The translations under genes were made by a program, and so were the position numbers. From Mobilicoccus pelagius NBRC 104925 (GTDB taxonomy: Bacteria > Actinomycetota > Actinomycetes > Actinomycetales > Dermatophilaceae), in assembly GCF_000247995.1 (NCBI RefSeq), contig NZ_BAFE01000089.1, positions 62,001 to 126,000 on the forward strand: DNA of 64,000 bases. Reading direction: 5' to 3'. Shown here piece by piece: positions 8,073 to 17,978 of this stretch (the first letter of the stretch is position 1; the number at the start of each line of letters is the position of its first letter). Below the pieces are notes generated by a model that made no database searches, was not told the origin of the DNA, and saw only the letters and a program-made list of their open reading frames with translations.

Positions 8073-10742
8073 GTGGCGCGCAAGGAACCGTCACTCCTCG
8101 ACGAGGACTTCGAGGAGAACATCGTCGACGTCGACGTCCAGGACGAGATGGAGGGCGCGTTCCTCGAGTACGCGTACTCCGTCATCTACTCCCGGGCCCT
8201 GCCCGACGCGCGGGACGGTCTCAAGCCGGTGCAGCGGCGGATCCTCTACGGGATGCGGGAACTCGGGCTCCGCCCCGACCGCGGCCACGTGAAGTCCAGC
8301 CGCATCGTCGGTGAGGTCATGGGTAAGTACCACCCCCACGGCGACTCGGCGATCTACGACGCGCTCGTGCGCCTCTCCCAGCCGTTCACGATGCGGCTGC
8401 CCCTCATCGACGGGCACGGAAACTTCGGCTCCCTCGACGACGGCCCCGCCGCCGCCCGGTACACCGAGGCGCGCATGGCCAAGGCCGCGATGCCGATGGT
8501 CGACGGGTTGGAGGAGAACACCGTCGACTTCGTCCCCAACTACGACGACCAGCTCATGCAGCCGGGCGTCCTGCCCGCCGCCTACCCCAACCTGCTCGTC
8601 AACGGGGCGAGCGGCATCGCCGTCGGCATGGCGACGAACATGGCCCCCCACAACCTCGTCGAGGTCGTCGCCGCCGCCCGCCACCTCCTGCACCACCCCG
8701 ACGCGAGCCTCGACGACCTCATGAAGTTCGTCCCCGGCCCCGACCTGCCCGGCGGAGGCCGCATCATCGGGCTCGAGGGCATCCGCGACGCCTACGCGAG
8801 CGGCCGCGGCAGCTTCCGCACCCGCGCGACGTGCCGCATCGAGAACGTCACGCCCCGCCGCAAGGGCATCGTCGTCACCGAGCTGCCCTACCTCGTGGGC
8901 CCCGAGAAGGTCACGACGAAGATCAAGGAACTCGTCCAGGCGAAGAAGCTCCAGGGCATCCACGACCTCGTCGACCTCACCGACGGCGAGAACGGCCTCC
9001 ACCTCGTCATCGAGATCAAGAACGGGTTCAACCCCGAGGCCGTCCTCGAGAAGCTCTACAAGCTCACCCCGCTCGAGGACTCCTTCGGCATCAACAACGT
9101 CGCGCTCGTCGACGGGCAGCCGCGCACCCTCGGCCTCAAGGAACTCCTCGAGGTGTACGTCGAGTTCCGCCTCGACGTCGTCCGCCGGCGCACGCAGTAC
9201 CGCCTCGACCGCGCCCTCGAACGCCTCCACCTCGTCGAGGGTCTGCTCATCGCGATCCTCGACATCGACGAGGTCATCCAGCTCATCCGCGCCGCCGACG
9301 ACGCCGCCGCCGCGCGCACCCGGCTCATGGACGTCTTCGACCTCTCCGAGGCGCAGGCGAACTACATCCTGGACCTCCAGCTGCGTCGCCTCACGAAGTT
9401 CTCCCGCCTGGAACTCGAGCGTGAGGCCGAGGAGTTGCGCAGCCGCATCGAGGCGCTCCGCGCGATCCTCGCCGACGACACCGTGCTCCGCGACGTCACC
9501 TCCGACGAGCTCGCCGAGGTCGCCGCCGAACTCGGCACGCCCCGCCGCACGGTGCTGCTCGAGTCCTCCGGCGCTGCGACGACGAGCGCCGCCGCACCCC
9601 TCGAGATCGGCGACGACCCCTGCTTCGCGCTCCTCTCCGGCACGGGGCTGCTCGCGCGGACGACCGACCGGTCCTCGTTCCCCGCCGGCGCCTCCCGGGC
9701 GAAGAGCGACGACGTCGTCGCCGCCGTCCCGACGACCGCCCGCGGCGAGATCGGTCTGCTCACCTCGACCGGTCGCGTCGTGCGGATCCCGGTGCTCGAA
9801 CTCCCGACGCTGCCGCCGACGAACGGCGCCGCGTCCCTCGCCGGGGGCACGGCCGCCTCCGTCTACGTCGACCTCGGCAAGAACGAGGTGCCCGTGACGA
9901 TCCTCGGCCTCGACGAGGAGGCCGCGGGCCGCCCCGGCGTCGCGCTCGGCACCGCGGGCGGCGTCGTCAAGCGCGTCGTCCCCGACTACCCGAGCGGGCG
10001 GGACGAGTTCGAGATCATCACGCTCAAGAAGGGCGACTCCGTCGTCGGGGCGTGCGAACTCGTCACCGGCACCGAGGAACTCGTCTTCGTCACCTCGGAG
10101 GCGCAGCTCCTCCACTTCGGCGCCGACAAGGTGCGCCCGCAGGGGCGCGCGGCGAGCGGCGTCGCCGGCATCAAGCTCGGCGCGAAGGCCCACGTCGTCG
10201 CGTTCGGGGCGTACGACCCCGGCGCCGAGACCGTCGTCGTGACGATCGCCGGGTCCTCGACCGGTGGCGCCAACCAGGCCGGCAGCGTCAAGGTCACCCC
10301 GGTGGAGGAGTACCCCGGCAAGGGGCGGGCCACCGGCGGCGTCCGGGCGCACCGGTTCACCCGCGGCGAGGACGTCCTTCTCCGTGCGTTCGTCGGCACG
10401 ACCCCCGTGCGCGCGGTGACGCGCACCGGCAAGGCCCTCGCCCTGCCCACCGAGTTCGGTCGCCGCGACGGCTCCGGCGTCTCCTCCCCCGGCGTCGTCG
10501 CCGGCCTCGCCCCCGCGAGCGCGACGGAGCCGTGGGTCGGCACCGCGACCTCCGGCGGTGGTGACGTCGTCGGCGCGGACGCGGCCGCCGAGGCGAGTGC
10601 CCCCGGCACGGGCATCGGAGACACGGCCGACGCCCTCCCCGGGCTCGAGGCCCCGCGTGCGCCGCGTCACAAGCCGCGGGTCGACCGCAGCGACTACGAC
10701 CCCGACTCCCTCGACGACGTCGTCCAGACGAGCCAGGAGTGA
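8073..10742 (+). CDS. parC: DNA topoisomerase IV subunit A (ParC; GyrA/ParC family)
   Basis: An 889-residue type IIA topoisomerase subunit that cuts and rejoins both DNA strands during chromosome decatenation. The N-terminus has the family start [20 protein letters not shown], the helix-turn-helix [16 protein letters not shown], and the catalytic Tyr at residue 130 in AARYTEAR. The quinolone pocket has Ser in GDS and Asp in IYDAL, the unmutated state. The C-terminal third (from about residue 500) forms the DNA-wrapping beta-propeller with repeats such as [13 protein letters not shown] and [14 protein letters not shown], then an acidic tail. The GTG start has AAGGAGG upstream. The partner parE lies 11 kb away on the other strand. 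Calling it ParC rather than a GyrA rests on that pairing and on the short propeller. Confidence 0.9.
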   Translation: MARKEPSLLDEDFEENIVDVDVQDEMEGAFLEYAYSVIYSRALPDARDGLKPVQRRILYGMRELGLRPDRGHVKSSRIVGEVMGKYHPHGDSAIYDALVRLSQPFTMRLPLIDGHGNFGSLDDGPAAARYTEARMAKAAMPMVDGLEENTVDFVPNYDDQLMQPGVLPAAYPNLLVNGASGIAVGMATNMAPHNLVEVVAAARHLLHHPDASLDDLMKFVPGPDLPGGGRIIGLEGIRDAYASGRGSFRTRATCRIENVTPRRKGIVVTELPYLVGPEKVTTKIKELVQAKKLQGIHDLVDLTDGENGLHLVIEIKNGFNPEAVLEKLYKLTPLEDSFGINNVALVDGQPRTLGLKELLEVYVEFRLDVVRRRTQYRLDRALERLHLVEGLLIAILDIDEVIQLIRAADDAAAARTRLMDVFDLSEAQANYILDLQLRRLTKFSRLELEREAEELRSRIEALRAILADDTVLRDVTSDELAEVAAELGTPRRTVLLESSGAATTSAAAPLEIGDDPCFALLSGTGLLARTTDRSSFPAGASRAKSDDVVAAVPTTARGEIGLLTSTGRVVRIPVLELPTLPPTNGAASLAGGTAASVYVDLGKNEVPVTILGLDEEAAGRPGVALGTAGGVVKRVVPDYPSGRDEFEIITLKKGDSVVGACELVTGTEELVFVTSEAQLLHFGADKVRPQGRAASGVAGIKLGAKAHVVAFGAYDPGAETVVVTIAGSSTGGANQAGSVKVTPVEEYPGKGRATGGVRAHRFTRGEDVLLRAFVGTTPVRAVTRTGKALALPTEFGRRDGSGVSSPGVVAGLAPASATEPWVGTATSGGGDVVGADAAAEASAPGTGIGDTADALPGLEAPRAPRHKPRVDRSDYDPDSLDDVVQTSQE

Positions 10743-10744
10743 CC

Positions 10745-10774
10745 TGACGTGTCATGACGTGATGTGACGTGATG
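10745..10774. repeat. Three tandem copies of a 10-bp unit (TGACGTGNNN)
   Basis: Units TGACGTGTCA, TGACGTGATG and TGACGTGATG follow head to tail right after the parC stop codon. The last two are identical. No function is evident. Confidence 0.7.
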
Positions 10775-10817
10775 TGGAGGCGGGCGCTGCGGTGTCCGCC
10801 TCCCCGTCAACACCACC

Positions 10818-10837
10818 GTCCGGGGAGTCCCCCGGAC
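10818..10837. terminator. Short hairpin between convergent parC and the MHS transporter gene
   Basis: Arms GTCCGGGG and CCCCGGAC pair over 8 bases around a 4-base loop. It is modest in strength and could serve both converging genes. Confidence 0.45.
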
Positions 10838-10932
10838 ACGACGAGGTCCACGGCGCGATGCCGTGGGCCTCGTTCGTCCCCCGCCGGTGTCGCGCCCACG
10901 AGGGGCGACGGGCGCGGCCGCGCGGTGGTGCC

Positions 10933-12210
10933 TCAGCGCGCGCCGTACACGCGGCGGGCGACGAGCAGGGAGACGATCGAGAGGATCGCAACCCCCATGT
11001 AGTAGAAGCTCGGCGCCTGGAGGCTGTGCGTGACGAGCCAGGCGAGGATCGACGGCGCGAACCCGCCGAGCAGGGTGACGCCGATGTTGTAGGCGAGCGA
11101 CATCCCCGTCGTGCGCACCTCGACGGGGAACAGCTCGGCGAGCAGGGAGGGCAGCGGCGCGAAGTACGCGGCCATGAGCGCGCCGAGCACCATCTCGATC
11201 GCGATGAGCGTCCAGACGGCCGGCGTCGTCGTGAGCGCCGCGAACATCGGCCAGGCGACGACGAGGCCGATGACGGCCGCCGCGAGCATGATCCGCGTCT
11301 GACCGATGCGGTCGGCGAGCGCGCCCGCCAACGGGGACCCGACGAGCGCGATGAGGCCCGCGACGATCGCGCCCGCGTACCCGCTCCACGGCGGCAGGCC
11401 GAGGTTCTTCTGCGCGAACGTCGGCATGTACGTGATGAGGTAGACGCTCATCGTCGCGACACCCACGCATCCCGCGGCGGTGAGCACCCGCGGCATGTGG
11501 TGACGGAACGTCGCACCGATCGGCGAGTCGACCTTGGCCGCGTCGGCGAACTCGGGGGTGTCGTCCATGCTCATGCGGATCCACAGGCCGATCGGGCCGA
11601 TGAGGAGACCGAAGAGGAACGGCAGACGCCACGCCCACGCGTCGAGCGTCTCGGGCGCGACGCGGGTGTTGAGGAGGAACCCGGCCGTGGCCGCGAGGAA
11701 CATCGCCGCGCCCTGCGTGGCCACCTGCCACGAGGCGTAGAACGCCTTGCGCTGTTCGGAGTTCTCCGTCATGAACGCCGTCGCCGACCCGAACTCGCCA
11801 CCGGCGGAGAAGCCCTGGACGAGGCGGGAGACGACGATGAGCAGCGGAGCGGCCACACCCCACGTGGCATACGTCGGCGCGAACGCCATGAGTGCCACGC
11901 CGGCGGTCATGAGCCCGATCGTCAGCGTGAGCGCGGCCTTGCGGCCGTGCCGGTCGCCGTAATGGCCGATGACGATCGCGCCGAGGGGCCGGATGAGGTA
12001 GGAGACGCCGAACAGGCCGTAGGTGATGACGAGCCCGATCGTGTCGTCGAGCCTGGGGAAGAACAGCCGCTGGATCACCGGCGCCATGAAGGCGTAGACG
12101 ATGATGTCGAACCATTCGAGCGCGTTGCCCAGCGAGGCGGCGACGACGGCGCGGCGAGCGCGTTCCTTGTCGAAGACGCCGGGCGTGACGGGGGCGGAGG
12201 TCGTGCTCAC
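10933..12210 (-). CDS. MHS-family (metabolite:proton symporter) MFS transporter
   Basis: A 425-residue carrier with 12 predicted transmembrane segments. The family signatures are GNALEWFDIIVYAFMAPVI near residue 28, GHYGDRHGRKAAL in loop 2-3 and RLVQGFSAGGEFG in segment 4. MHS carriers import organic acids, betaines or amino-acid derivatives with protons. Its ATG overlaps the stop of the M20 peptidase gene by 4 bases, so it is co-translated with that enzyme and probably imports an N-acyl amino acid or its product. The substrate is an inference from this pairing. Confidence 0.85.
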   Translation of the reverse strand: MSTTSAPVTPGVFDKERARRAVVAASLGNALEWFDIIVYAFMAPVIQRLFFPRLDDTIGLVITYGLFGVSYLIRPLGAIVIGHYGDRHGRKAALTLTIGLMTAGVALMAFAPTYATWGVAAPLLIVVSRLVQGFSAGGEFGSATAFMTENSEQRKAFYASWQVATQGAAMFLAATAGFLLNTRVAPETLDAWAWRLPFLFGLLIGPIGLWIRMSMDDTPEFADAAKVDSPIGATFRHHMPRVLTAAGCVGVATMSVYLITYMPTFAQKNLGLPPWSGYAGAIVAGLIALVGSPLAGALADRIGQTRIMLAAAVIGLVVAWPMFAALTTTPAVWTLIAIEMVLGALMAAYFAPLPSLLAELFPVEVRTTGMSLAYNIGVTLLGGFAPSILAWLVTHSLQAPSFYYMGVAILSIVSLLVARRVYGAR

Positions 12211-13406
12211 TGCGCGTGTGCCGAGGAGTCGCCGGTGCGGGACAGGCGGTCGACGAGCGCGTTCATGAACTCCTCGCAGGCGACGAGCTGGGAGAGCTCG
12301 ACGTACTCGTCGGCGGTGTGCGCCTGGGCGATGTCGCCTGGGCCGCAGACGACCGTGTCGATGCCGGCGCCCGCGTACTGGCCGGCCTCGGTGCCGTAGT
12401 TCACCTTCTCCTCGCTCGCGATCGCGCCGAGCTCGACGGCGAGGCGTGCCGTCGCGGAGTCGTGGGGCGCGTCGAATCCGGGCGCCTGGGCGAGGATCTC
12501 GACCTCGACGCGCGCCGCGTCGTTCTCGGCCTTCATCTCCCGCTCGAGGTCACCGGCGACCTCACGCATCCAGCCGAGGATCTCCTCGGGGTCGTCCGCA
12601 CCGATCGACCGGAACTCGAGCTGCACCGAGCACCGGTCGGGCACGGTGTTGCCCGCGATGCCGCCGGAGACGAGGTTGACGCTCGCCGTCGTGTACGGGA
12701 CGCCGTACGCCTCGTCACGCGGCCCTTCGTCGCGCCAGCCCTCGGCGCGTTCGCGCACCGCGCACACGAACCGGGAGGCGTACTCGATCGCGTTGACGCC
12801 GTAGGGCGTCCGCGAGGAGTGGGCGGCCACGCCGCAGAACGTGAACCGGACGACGTTCATCGACTTGTGCCCGCCGATGACGTGCATCATCGACGGCTCG
12901 CCCACGATGCACGCGCGCGGGTCGAGGCCGATCTCGGCGAACTGCTTGACGATCTCGCCGCCGCCGACGCAGCCGACCTCCTCGTCGTAGGTGAGCGCGA
13001 GGTGGATCGGCTCGGTGAGTTCTGCCTCGAGCATCCGCGGGAGGGTGTGCAGGGCGACGCCGAGGAAGCCCTTCATGTCGCACGTGCCGCGGCCGTAGAG
13101 CCGCCCGTCGCGGATCTCCGTGGTGAACGGGTCGCTCGACCACTCCTGGCCGTCGACCGGCACGACGTCGGTGTGGGCGGAGAGGACGACGCCGCCGTTG
13201 CGCGACCCGTCGGCCGCCGGGACGGTCGCGACGAGGTTCGCCTTCTGCCCGGTCGCATCGGGGAACACGTGGAGCTCGAGGCCACGCTCCCGCAGTTCGG
13301 CCGCCACCAGGTCGACGAGGGGGAGGTTGGAGTCGCGGCTCGTCGTGTCGATCGCGACGAGCTTCTCGATCCACGCCAGGGATTCCGGCTGCTGTGTTTG
13401 CTGCAT
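12207..13406 (-). CDS. argE: Acetylornithine deacetylase-like M20 peptidase (ArgE type)
   Basis: A 399-residue di-zinc amidohydrolase of the ArgE/DapE group. The metal and catalytic residues are in SAHTDVVPVDG (His and Asp), YGRGTCDMKGF (bridging Asp), YDEEVGCVGG (Glu pair), IVGEPSMMHV, and GTEAGQYAGAG followed by QAHTADEYVEL near the C-terminus. ArgE frees ornithine from N-acetylornithine. Since most actinobacteria make arginine with ArgJ, and this gene is fused in translation to an MHS transporter, a scavenging or catabolic role on an N-acyl amino acid is equally possible. Confidence 0.8.
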   Translation of the reverse strand: MQQTQQPESLAWIEKLVAIDTTSRDSNLPLVDLVAAELRERGLELHVFPDATGQKANLVATVPAADGSRNGGVVLSAHTDVVPVDGQEWSSDPFTTEIRDGRLYGRGTCDMKGFLGVALHTLPRMLEAELTEPIHLALTYDEEVGCVGGGEIVKQFAEIGLDPRACIVGEPSMMHVIGGHKSMNVVRFTFCGVAAHSSRTPYGVNAIEYASRFVCAVRERAEGWRDEGPRDEAYGVPYTTASVNLVSGGIAGNTVPDRCSVQLEFRSIGADDPEEILGWMREVAGDLEREMKAENDAARVEVEILAQAPGFDAPHDSATARLAVELGAIASEEKVNYGTEAGQYAGAGIDTVVCGPGDIAQAHTADEYVELSQLVACEEFMNALVDRLSRTGDSSAHAQ

Positions 13407-13414
13407 GAGACGTC

Positions 13415-13420
13415 ATCTTA
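13415..13420 (-). promoter_or_regulatory. -10 box of a probable leaderless promoter for the argE-MHS operon
   Basis: TAAGAT on the minus strand ends 8 bases before the ATG, and no Shine-Dalgarno lies between, so transcription likely starts at or next to the start codon. Confidence 0.55.
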
Positions 13421-13464
13421 CGGATTGGGACGAGCGGACGGGACGACAGGGGCCCGGACACGCC

Positions 13465-13495
13465 TGCGCCCGGCTGCGGGCGGCAGCCGGGCGTA
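13465..13495 (-). terminator. Hairpin after glpK
   Basis: A 13-bp stem with one G-T pair (core CGCCCGGCTGC) around a 5-base loop, 30 bases past the glpK stop, on its strand. Confidence 0.65.
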
Positions 13496-13524
13496 GGGCG
13501 ACACGGGTCGCGGAGTACCCGAGA

Positions 13525-15072
13525 TCAGTCGATGTCGTCGTCGACCCAGTCGAACGTCTTCGTCACGGCCTTCTTCCACTGACGGAGGAGACGCTCACGC
13601 TCGGCGTCCTCCATCTGCGGCTCCCAGCGCTTGTCCTCGACCCAGTTGTCGATGACGTCCTGCTCGCCGTCCCAGAACCCGACGGCGATGCCGGCGGCGT
13701 AGGCCGCACCGAGCGCGGTCGTCTCGGCGACCTTCGGCTTGACGACCGGCACGCCGAGCATGTCGGCCTGGAACTGCATGAGCGTCTCGTTGGCGGTCAT
13801 GCCACCGTCGACCTTGAGCTCGGTGAGCTCGACGTCCTGGGTCTTCGCGTCCTCGACCATCGCGTCCATGACCTCGCGGGTCTGGAACGCCGTGGCCTCG
13901 AGAGCGGCGCGGGCGATGTGGCCCTTGTTGACGTACCGGGTGAGGCCGACGAGCGCACCGCGGGCGTCGCTGCGCCAGTGCGGGGCGAACAGGCCGGAGA
14001 ACGCGGGCACGAAGTACGCGCCACCATTGTCCTCGACCGACGCGGCGAGCTTCTCGACCTCCGGGGCGGCGGTGATGATGCCGAGGTTGTCTCGCAGCCA
14101 CTGGATGAGGGAGCCCGTGACGGCGATGGAGCCCTCCAGGGCGTACACCGGCTTGTTCTCGCCGATCTTGTAGCAGAGCGTCGTGAGCAGGCCGTTCTCG
14201 CTGACGACCGGCTCCTCACCGGTGTTGATGAGCATGAAGTTGCCGGTGCCGTACGTGTTCTTCGCCATGCCCTTGGTGAAGCACGCCTGACCGAACGTCG
14301 CCGCCTGCTGGTCGCCGAGGTCGCCGGCGACGGGGGTGCCCACGAGGAGGCCCTGCGGACGGCCGAGGCCGTACACCTCGGAGGAGGACCGGATCTCGGG
14401 CAGCATCGACATCGGGATCGTCATGTCGGCGCAGACGCTCTCGTCCCACGCGAGCTTGCGGTAGTCCATGAGCATCGTGCGGGACGCGTTGGTCACGTCG
14501 GTGACATGGACACCACCCTGTGTGCCGCCCGTGAGGTTCCAGATGACCCACGTGTCGGTGTTGCCGAAGAGCAGGTCGCCCTTCTCGGCCTTCTCGCGCG
14601 CACCCTCGACGTTGTCGAGGATCCACTTGACCTTCGGACCGGAGAAGTACGTCGCGAGCGGCAGACCACAGATGTCCTTGTACTTGTCGGCACCCTCGTC
14701 ACCCGCGAGCTCGTCGCAGATCTTCTGGGTGCGGACGTCCTGCCAGACGACCGCGTTGTAGACCGGCTCGCCGGTGTTCTTGTCCCACACGACCGCCGTC
14801 TCGCGCTGGTTCGTGATGCCGACCGCGGCGATCTCGTGGCGGTTGACCTCCGCGCGCGAAAGGCACTGGCCGACGGCCTCACGAACGTTGGTCCAGATCT
14901 CCTTGGGGTCGTGCTCGACCCATCCGGCGCGGGGGAAGATCTGTTCGTGCTCGAGCTGACCGACGCTGACGATCTGCCCGCCGTGGTCGAAGAGGATCGC
15001 CCGCGAGCTCGTGGTGCCCTGGTCGATGGCGAGGACGTACTTCTTCGGGGTGGTGGTGTCCTGAGTGGTCAT
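13525..15072 (-). CDS. glpK: Glycerol kinase
   Basis: A 515-residue FGGY kinase that phosphorylates glycerol to sn-glycerol 3-phosphate with ATP. Key segments are [18 protein letters not shown] (phosphate loop, near residue 15), the substrate-site segment QWLRDNLGI, and the family signatures [14 protein letters not shown] and [20 protein letters not shown]. The length matches the family exactly. Gene order on the minus strand is glpD, glpF, glpK, with hairpins in both gaps. A short motif shared with the glpF leader lies just before its start. Confidence 0.97.
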   Translation of the reverse strand: MTTQDTTTPKKYVLAIDQGTTSSRAILFDHGGQIVSVGQLEHEQIFPRAGWVEHDPKEIWTNVREAVGQCLSRAEVNRHEIAAVGITNQRETAVVWDKNTGEPVYNAVVWQDVRTQKICDELAGDEGADKYKDICGLPLATYFSGPKVKWILDNVEGAREKAEKGDLLFGNTDTWVIWNLTGGTQGGVHVTDVTNASRTMLMDYRKLAWDESVCADMTIPMSMLPEIRSSSEVYGLGRPQGLLVGTPVAGDLGDQQAATFGQACFTKGMAKNTYGTGNFMLINTGEEPVVSENGLLTTLCYKIGENKPVYALEGSIAVTGSLIQWLRDNLGIITAAPEVEKLAASVEDNGGAYFVPAFSGLFAPHWRSDARGALVGLTRYVNKGHIARAALEATAFQTREVMDAMVEDAKTQDVELTELKVDGGMTANETLMQFQADMLGVPVVKPKVAETTALGAAYAAGIAVGFWDGEQDVIDNWVEDKRWEPQMEDAERERLLRQWKKAVTKTFDWVDDDID

Positions 15073-15085
15073 GTCTGGCCTTTCA

Positions 15086-15101
15086 CGTCGTTGTGATGGA
15101 G
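15086..15101 (-). promoter_or_regulatory. Copy of the glp leader motif upstream of glpK
   Basis: Minus-strand sequence CTCCATCACAACGACG, 13 bases before the ATG, matches the tandem units before glpF apart from one extra base. It may be a protein or RNA-level control site. Function unknown. Confidence 0.5.
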
Positions 15102-15135
15102 GCCGTGGGGCGCTCGTGGCGAGCGCCCCACGGCC
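15101..15135 (-). terminator. Perfect 16-bp hairpin between glpF and glpK
   Basis: Arms 15101-15116 and 15120-15135 pair perfectly around a 3-base loop. It stands 53 bases past the glpF stop and ends just before the glpK leader, so it should reduce read-through from glpF into glpK. Confidence 0.75.
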
Positions 15136-15188
15136 GGTCGAGCGGGTGTCGAGATGCCGATCGTGTGTTGTGGGAGTTCGCGTGTCGG

Positions 15189-15950
15189 TCAGAAGACCTG
15201 TGCGAGGAGGCCGGCGAGGAGGCCGCCGAGCAGCGGGCCGACGACCGGCACCCAGGCGTAGGCCCAGTCGCTGGAGCCCTTGCCGCGGATGGGCAGCACG
15301 GCGTGGGCGATGCGGGGGCCGAGGTCACGGGCGGGGTTGATGGCGTACCCGGTGGGGCCACCGAGGGAGAGGCCGATGCCGACGACGAGCAGCGCGACGG
15401 CGAGCGGACCCACCTGCGCGGGGGTGTTGCCGAACCGCAGGACGACGTAGACGAGCACGAACGTGGCGAGGGTCTCGGTGACGACGTTCCAGCCGTAGGA
15501 GCGGATCGCGGGGCCGGTGGCGAACACGCCGAGCTTGGCCTCGGCGGGGGCGTCCTCGTCGAAGTGCTTCTTGTACACGAGGTAGGCCGCGACGGCGCCG
15601 ATGAACGCGCCGACCATCTGGGCGGCGAGGTAGACGAGCGTCGAGGCGACCGTCACCGGCACGCCCTTGGCGTATTCGCCGGCGCCGCTCGCGAGCATCC
15701 CGACGGTGACGGCCGGGTTGAGGTGCGCGCCGGAACGGTAGGCGGCGTACACGCCGGCGAAGACCGCGAGGCCCCACCCGAACGTGATGACGATCCAGCC
15801 GCCGTTCTCGGCCTTGGACTTGGGCAGCGACACGCCGGCGACGACGCCCGCGCCGAGGAGGATGAGGATCGCCGTTCCGAGGGTCTCGGAGGCGAAGACG
15901 TCCGCGAGTGACACCGCGGGTGCCGCGGCCGCGGCGAGTGTGTGGACCAT
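15189..15950 (-). CDS. glpF: Glycerol uptake facilitator (aquaglyceroporin, MIP family)
   Basis: A 253-residue MIP channel with six transmembrane helices and the two half-helix pore motifs: the first NPA as HLNPAVTVG (near residue 75) and the second as [10 protein letters not shown] (near residue 205), where Asp after NPAR is the mark of glycerol channels rather than water channels. It conducts glycerol into the cell for GlpK. AAGGAAGA precedes the ATG. Confidence 0.95.
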   Translation of the reverse strand: MVHTLAAAAAPAVSLADVFASETLGTAILILLGAGVVAGVSLPKSKAENGGWIVITFGWGLAVFAGVYAAYRSGAHLNPAVTVGMLASGAGEYAKGVPVTVASTLVYLAAQMVGAFIGAVAAYLVYKKHFDEDAPAEAKLGVFATGPAIRSYGWNVVTETLATFVLVYVVLRFGNTPAQVGPLAVALLVVGIGLSLGGPTGYAINPARDLGPRIAHAVLPIRGKGSSDWAYAWVPVVGPLLGGLLAGLLAQVF

Positions 15951-15964
15951 GGCTCTTCCTTACA

Positions 15965-15994
15965 CGTCGTTGTGTGGAGCGTCGTTGTGCGGAG
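15965..15994 (-). repeat. Tandem 15-bp repeat in the glpF leader
   Basis: On the minus strand CTCCGCACAACGACG is followed directly by CTCCACACAACGACG (one mismatch), then by the ribosome site of glpF. A third near-copy precedes glpK. Confidence 0.7.
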
Positions 15995-16046
15995 CGGGGG
16001 GTGGGTGGGCGCTGATCGTGGATCGTCACGGTACAGAGCCGCGAGT

Positions 16047-16073
16047 GGGGCCGCGGCGTGGTGCCGCGGCCCC
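16047..16073 (-). terminator. 11-bp GC hairpin between glpD and glpF
   Basis: GGGGCCGCGGC pairs with GCCGCGGCCCC around a 5-base loop, starting 7 bases past the glpD stop. Confidence 0.65.
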
Positions 16074-16080
16074 GGCTGGA

Positions 16081-17826
16081 TCAGACGAGCGGCACGACGT
16101 CGGGCGCCTGGAGGCGGGCGGCGCTCGCGTCGGCGTCGGAGTGGGTGGCCTCGGCGGCGAGTTCGGCCTGGGTGCGTTCGCGGTAGAGCTCGATCTCGCG
16201 CTGCATGGTGGCCTCGTCCCAGTCGAGCAGCGGGGCCATGATGCGGGCGATCTCCTCGGAGGCGGCGGCACCGCGGTCGCGCTGCTCGTAGTCGAGACGG
16301 ACACGCTTGCGGAGGATGTCCTCGAGGTGGAGGGCGCCCTCGTGGGTGACACCGAAGACGACCTCGGCGCGGATGTAGGCGGGGGCCTTCTCGAGCGGGG
16401 TGCCGAGTTCGGCGTCCTGCTCGACCATCTCGAGGATGTCGGGCAGCTCGTCGCCGTAGCGGTCCAGGAGGTGCTGCACCCGCTCCGGGGTCCAGCCCTG
16501 GTCGTCGGCGATGCGGTCGCGCTGGGCCTGCCAGGCGGCGTAGGCCGCGGCACCGACGAGCGGGGTCTGCTCGGTGACGCACGGGTGGGCCTTGACGTTG
16601 TCCTTGCCGCCGGTGCGCTCGAGGGCGAAGTCGACGGCGTCCTCGGCCATGACGCGGTAGGTCGTGAGCTTGCCGCCCGCGATGGCGCAGAGGCCGGGCA
16701 TGACCTCGGCGACGGTGTGCTCGCGGGAGACCTTGGCCGACTCGCCGCCGCCCTTGCTCTTGGGCTGCAGCAGCGGGCGCAGACCGGCGTAGGTGCCGAT
16801 GATGTCGTCGCGGGTGAGCTTGCTCGCCAGCACGGAGTTGGCGTGCTCGAGGATGTAGTCGATGTCCTCGGACGTCGTCACGGGGTGGACGAGGTCCTCG
16901 GTCCACTCGGTGTCGGTCGTGCCGATGACCCAGTAGCGATCCCACGGGATGATGAAGAGGACCGACTTCTCGGTGCGAAGGAAGATGCCCGCCTGGCCGT
17001 CGATGCGGTCCTTCGGGATGACGATGTGGATGCCCTTGCTGGCGAGCACCTGCAGGCCGCCGTTCCTCGTGGCGAGGTCCTGGGTGCGCTCGGTCCACAC
17101 ACCGGTCGCGTTGATGACGTACCCGGCGTGCACCTCGATGTCGCGGCCCGTCTCGAGGTCGCGCACGACTGCGCCGACGACGCGCTCGTCGCCGCCCTTG
17201 TAGTCCTTGAGGTAGTCGACGACCTGGGCGCGGCTCGCGGCGAGGGCGCCGTACTCGGCGGCCGTGCGCACGAGGTCGATGACGAGGCGGGCGTCGTCGA
17301 CGCGGGCGTCGTAGAAGCGGATGGCGCCGATGAGGGCGTCCTCGCGGATGTCGGGGAACAGCTCGCGCGCGCCGTCCTTGGTGTAGTGGCGCTGGCTCGG
17401 CACCGCGCTGTGACCGCCGCCGCCGAACTGGGCGAGCATGTCGTACATGCCGACGCCGACAGCGCTGTAGGAGCGCTCGACGACCGGGGTCTTGAGGGGC
17501 CACAGGAACGGCTGGGCCTTGACCAGGTGCGGCGCGGTGCGCGTGAGGAGCAGACCGCGCTCCTTGAGGGCCTCGGCCACGAGCGCGAAGTTGAACTGGT
17601 AGAGGTAGCGCAGACCACCGTGGACGAGCTTGCTCGACCACTGGGAGGTGCCGCCCGCCCAGTCCTGGGCCTCGACGATGGCGACCCGCAGGCCGCGGCT
17701 CGCGGCATCGAGGGCGATGCCTGCGCCGGTGACACCGCCACCGACGACGAGAACGTCGACGGGCTCCGTGCTCATGCTCTCGAGAGCCTGCTCCCGCTGC
17801 GTTCGGTTCAACCGGTTGAGCTGCAT
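16081..17826 (-). CDS. glpD: Glycerol-3-phosphate dehydrogenase, FAD-dependent
   Basis: A 581-residue membrane-associated flavoenzyme that oxidises glycerol 3-phosphate to dihydroxyacetone phosphate and passes electrons to the quinone pool. The FAD-binding motif DVLVVGGGVTGAGIALDAASRG is near residues 23-44 (core GGGVTG). Family segments SSKLVHGGLRYL, GVWTERTQDL, IIPWDRYWVIGTTDTEW and AIAGGKLTTYR are all present. The C-terminal helical domain is complete. ATG 17826 has CAGGAGG at ideal spacing. The frame extends upstream but without start signals. It is first of the glpD-F-K group and divergent from a SorC-type regulator. Confidence 0.96.
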   Translation of the reverse strand: MQLNRLNRTQREQALESMSTEPVDVLVVGGGVTGAGIALDAASRGLRVAIVEAQDWAGGTSQWSSKLVHGGLRYLYQFNFALVAEALKERGLLLTRTAPHLVKAQPFLWPLKTPVVERSYSAVGVGMYDMLAQFGGGGHSAVPSQRHYTKDGARELFPDIREDALIGAIRFYDARVDDARLVIDLVRTAAEYGALAASRAQVVDYLKDYKGGDERVVGAVVRDLETGRDIEVHAGYVINATGVWTERTQDLATRNGGLQVLASKGIHIVIPKDRIDGQAGIFLRTEKSVLFIIPWDRYWVIGTTDTEWTEDLVHPVTTSEDIDYILEHANSVLASKLTRDDIIGTYAGLRPLLQPKSKGGGESAKVSREHTVAEVMPGLCAIAGGKLTTYRVMAEDAVDFALERTGGKDNVKAHPCVTEQTPLVGAAAYAAWQAQRDRIADDQGWTPERVQHLLDRYGDELPDILEMVEQDAELGTPLEKAPAYIRAEVVFGVTHEGALHLEDILRKRVRLDYEQRDRGAAASEEIARIMAPLLDWDEATMQREIELYRERTQAELAAEATHSDADASAARLQAPDVVPLV

Positions 17827-17946
17827 GTCGTCCTCCTGGGCGTCAGCGTCGACGGGCCGCGGCCATGACCGCGGCGTCTGGTTCACGGTGGGGCGCCACC
17901 CTCGGGGGCGGCGCCGACCTCCCTCCCAGGATGACCCGCCGCGTCC

Positions 17947-17971
17947 GTTCGTGCACCACCCCTGCACGAAC
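17947..17971. promoter_or_regulatory. Operator-like palindrome in the glpD / regulator intergenic region
   Basis: GTTCGTGCA (17947-17955), a 7-base spacer, and TGCACGAAC (17963-17971) form a perfect inverted repeat. A further CGTGCAC adjoins at 17971-17977. It ends 7 bases before the regulator's -10 box, so a protein bound here would cover its -35 region and could also block the divergent glpD promoter. Confidence 0.65.
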
Positions 17972-17978
17972 GTGCACC

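Noticed and set aside
8091-10670. 859-residue open frame antisense to parC
   Set aside because: Its composition mirrors the parC codons (long Asp/Glu/Val/Gly runs) and it has no domain or start signal. It is a shadow of high-GC coding sequence.
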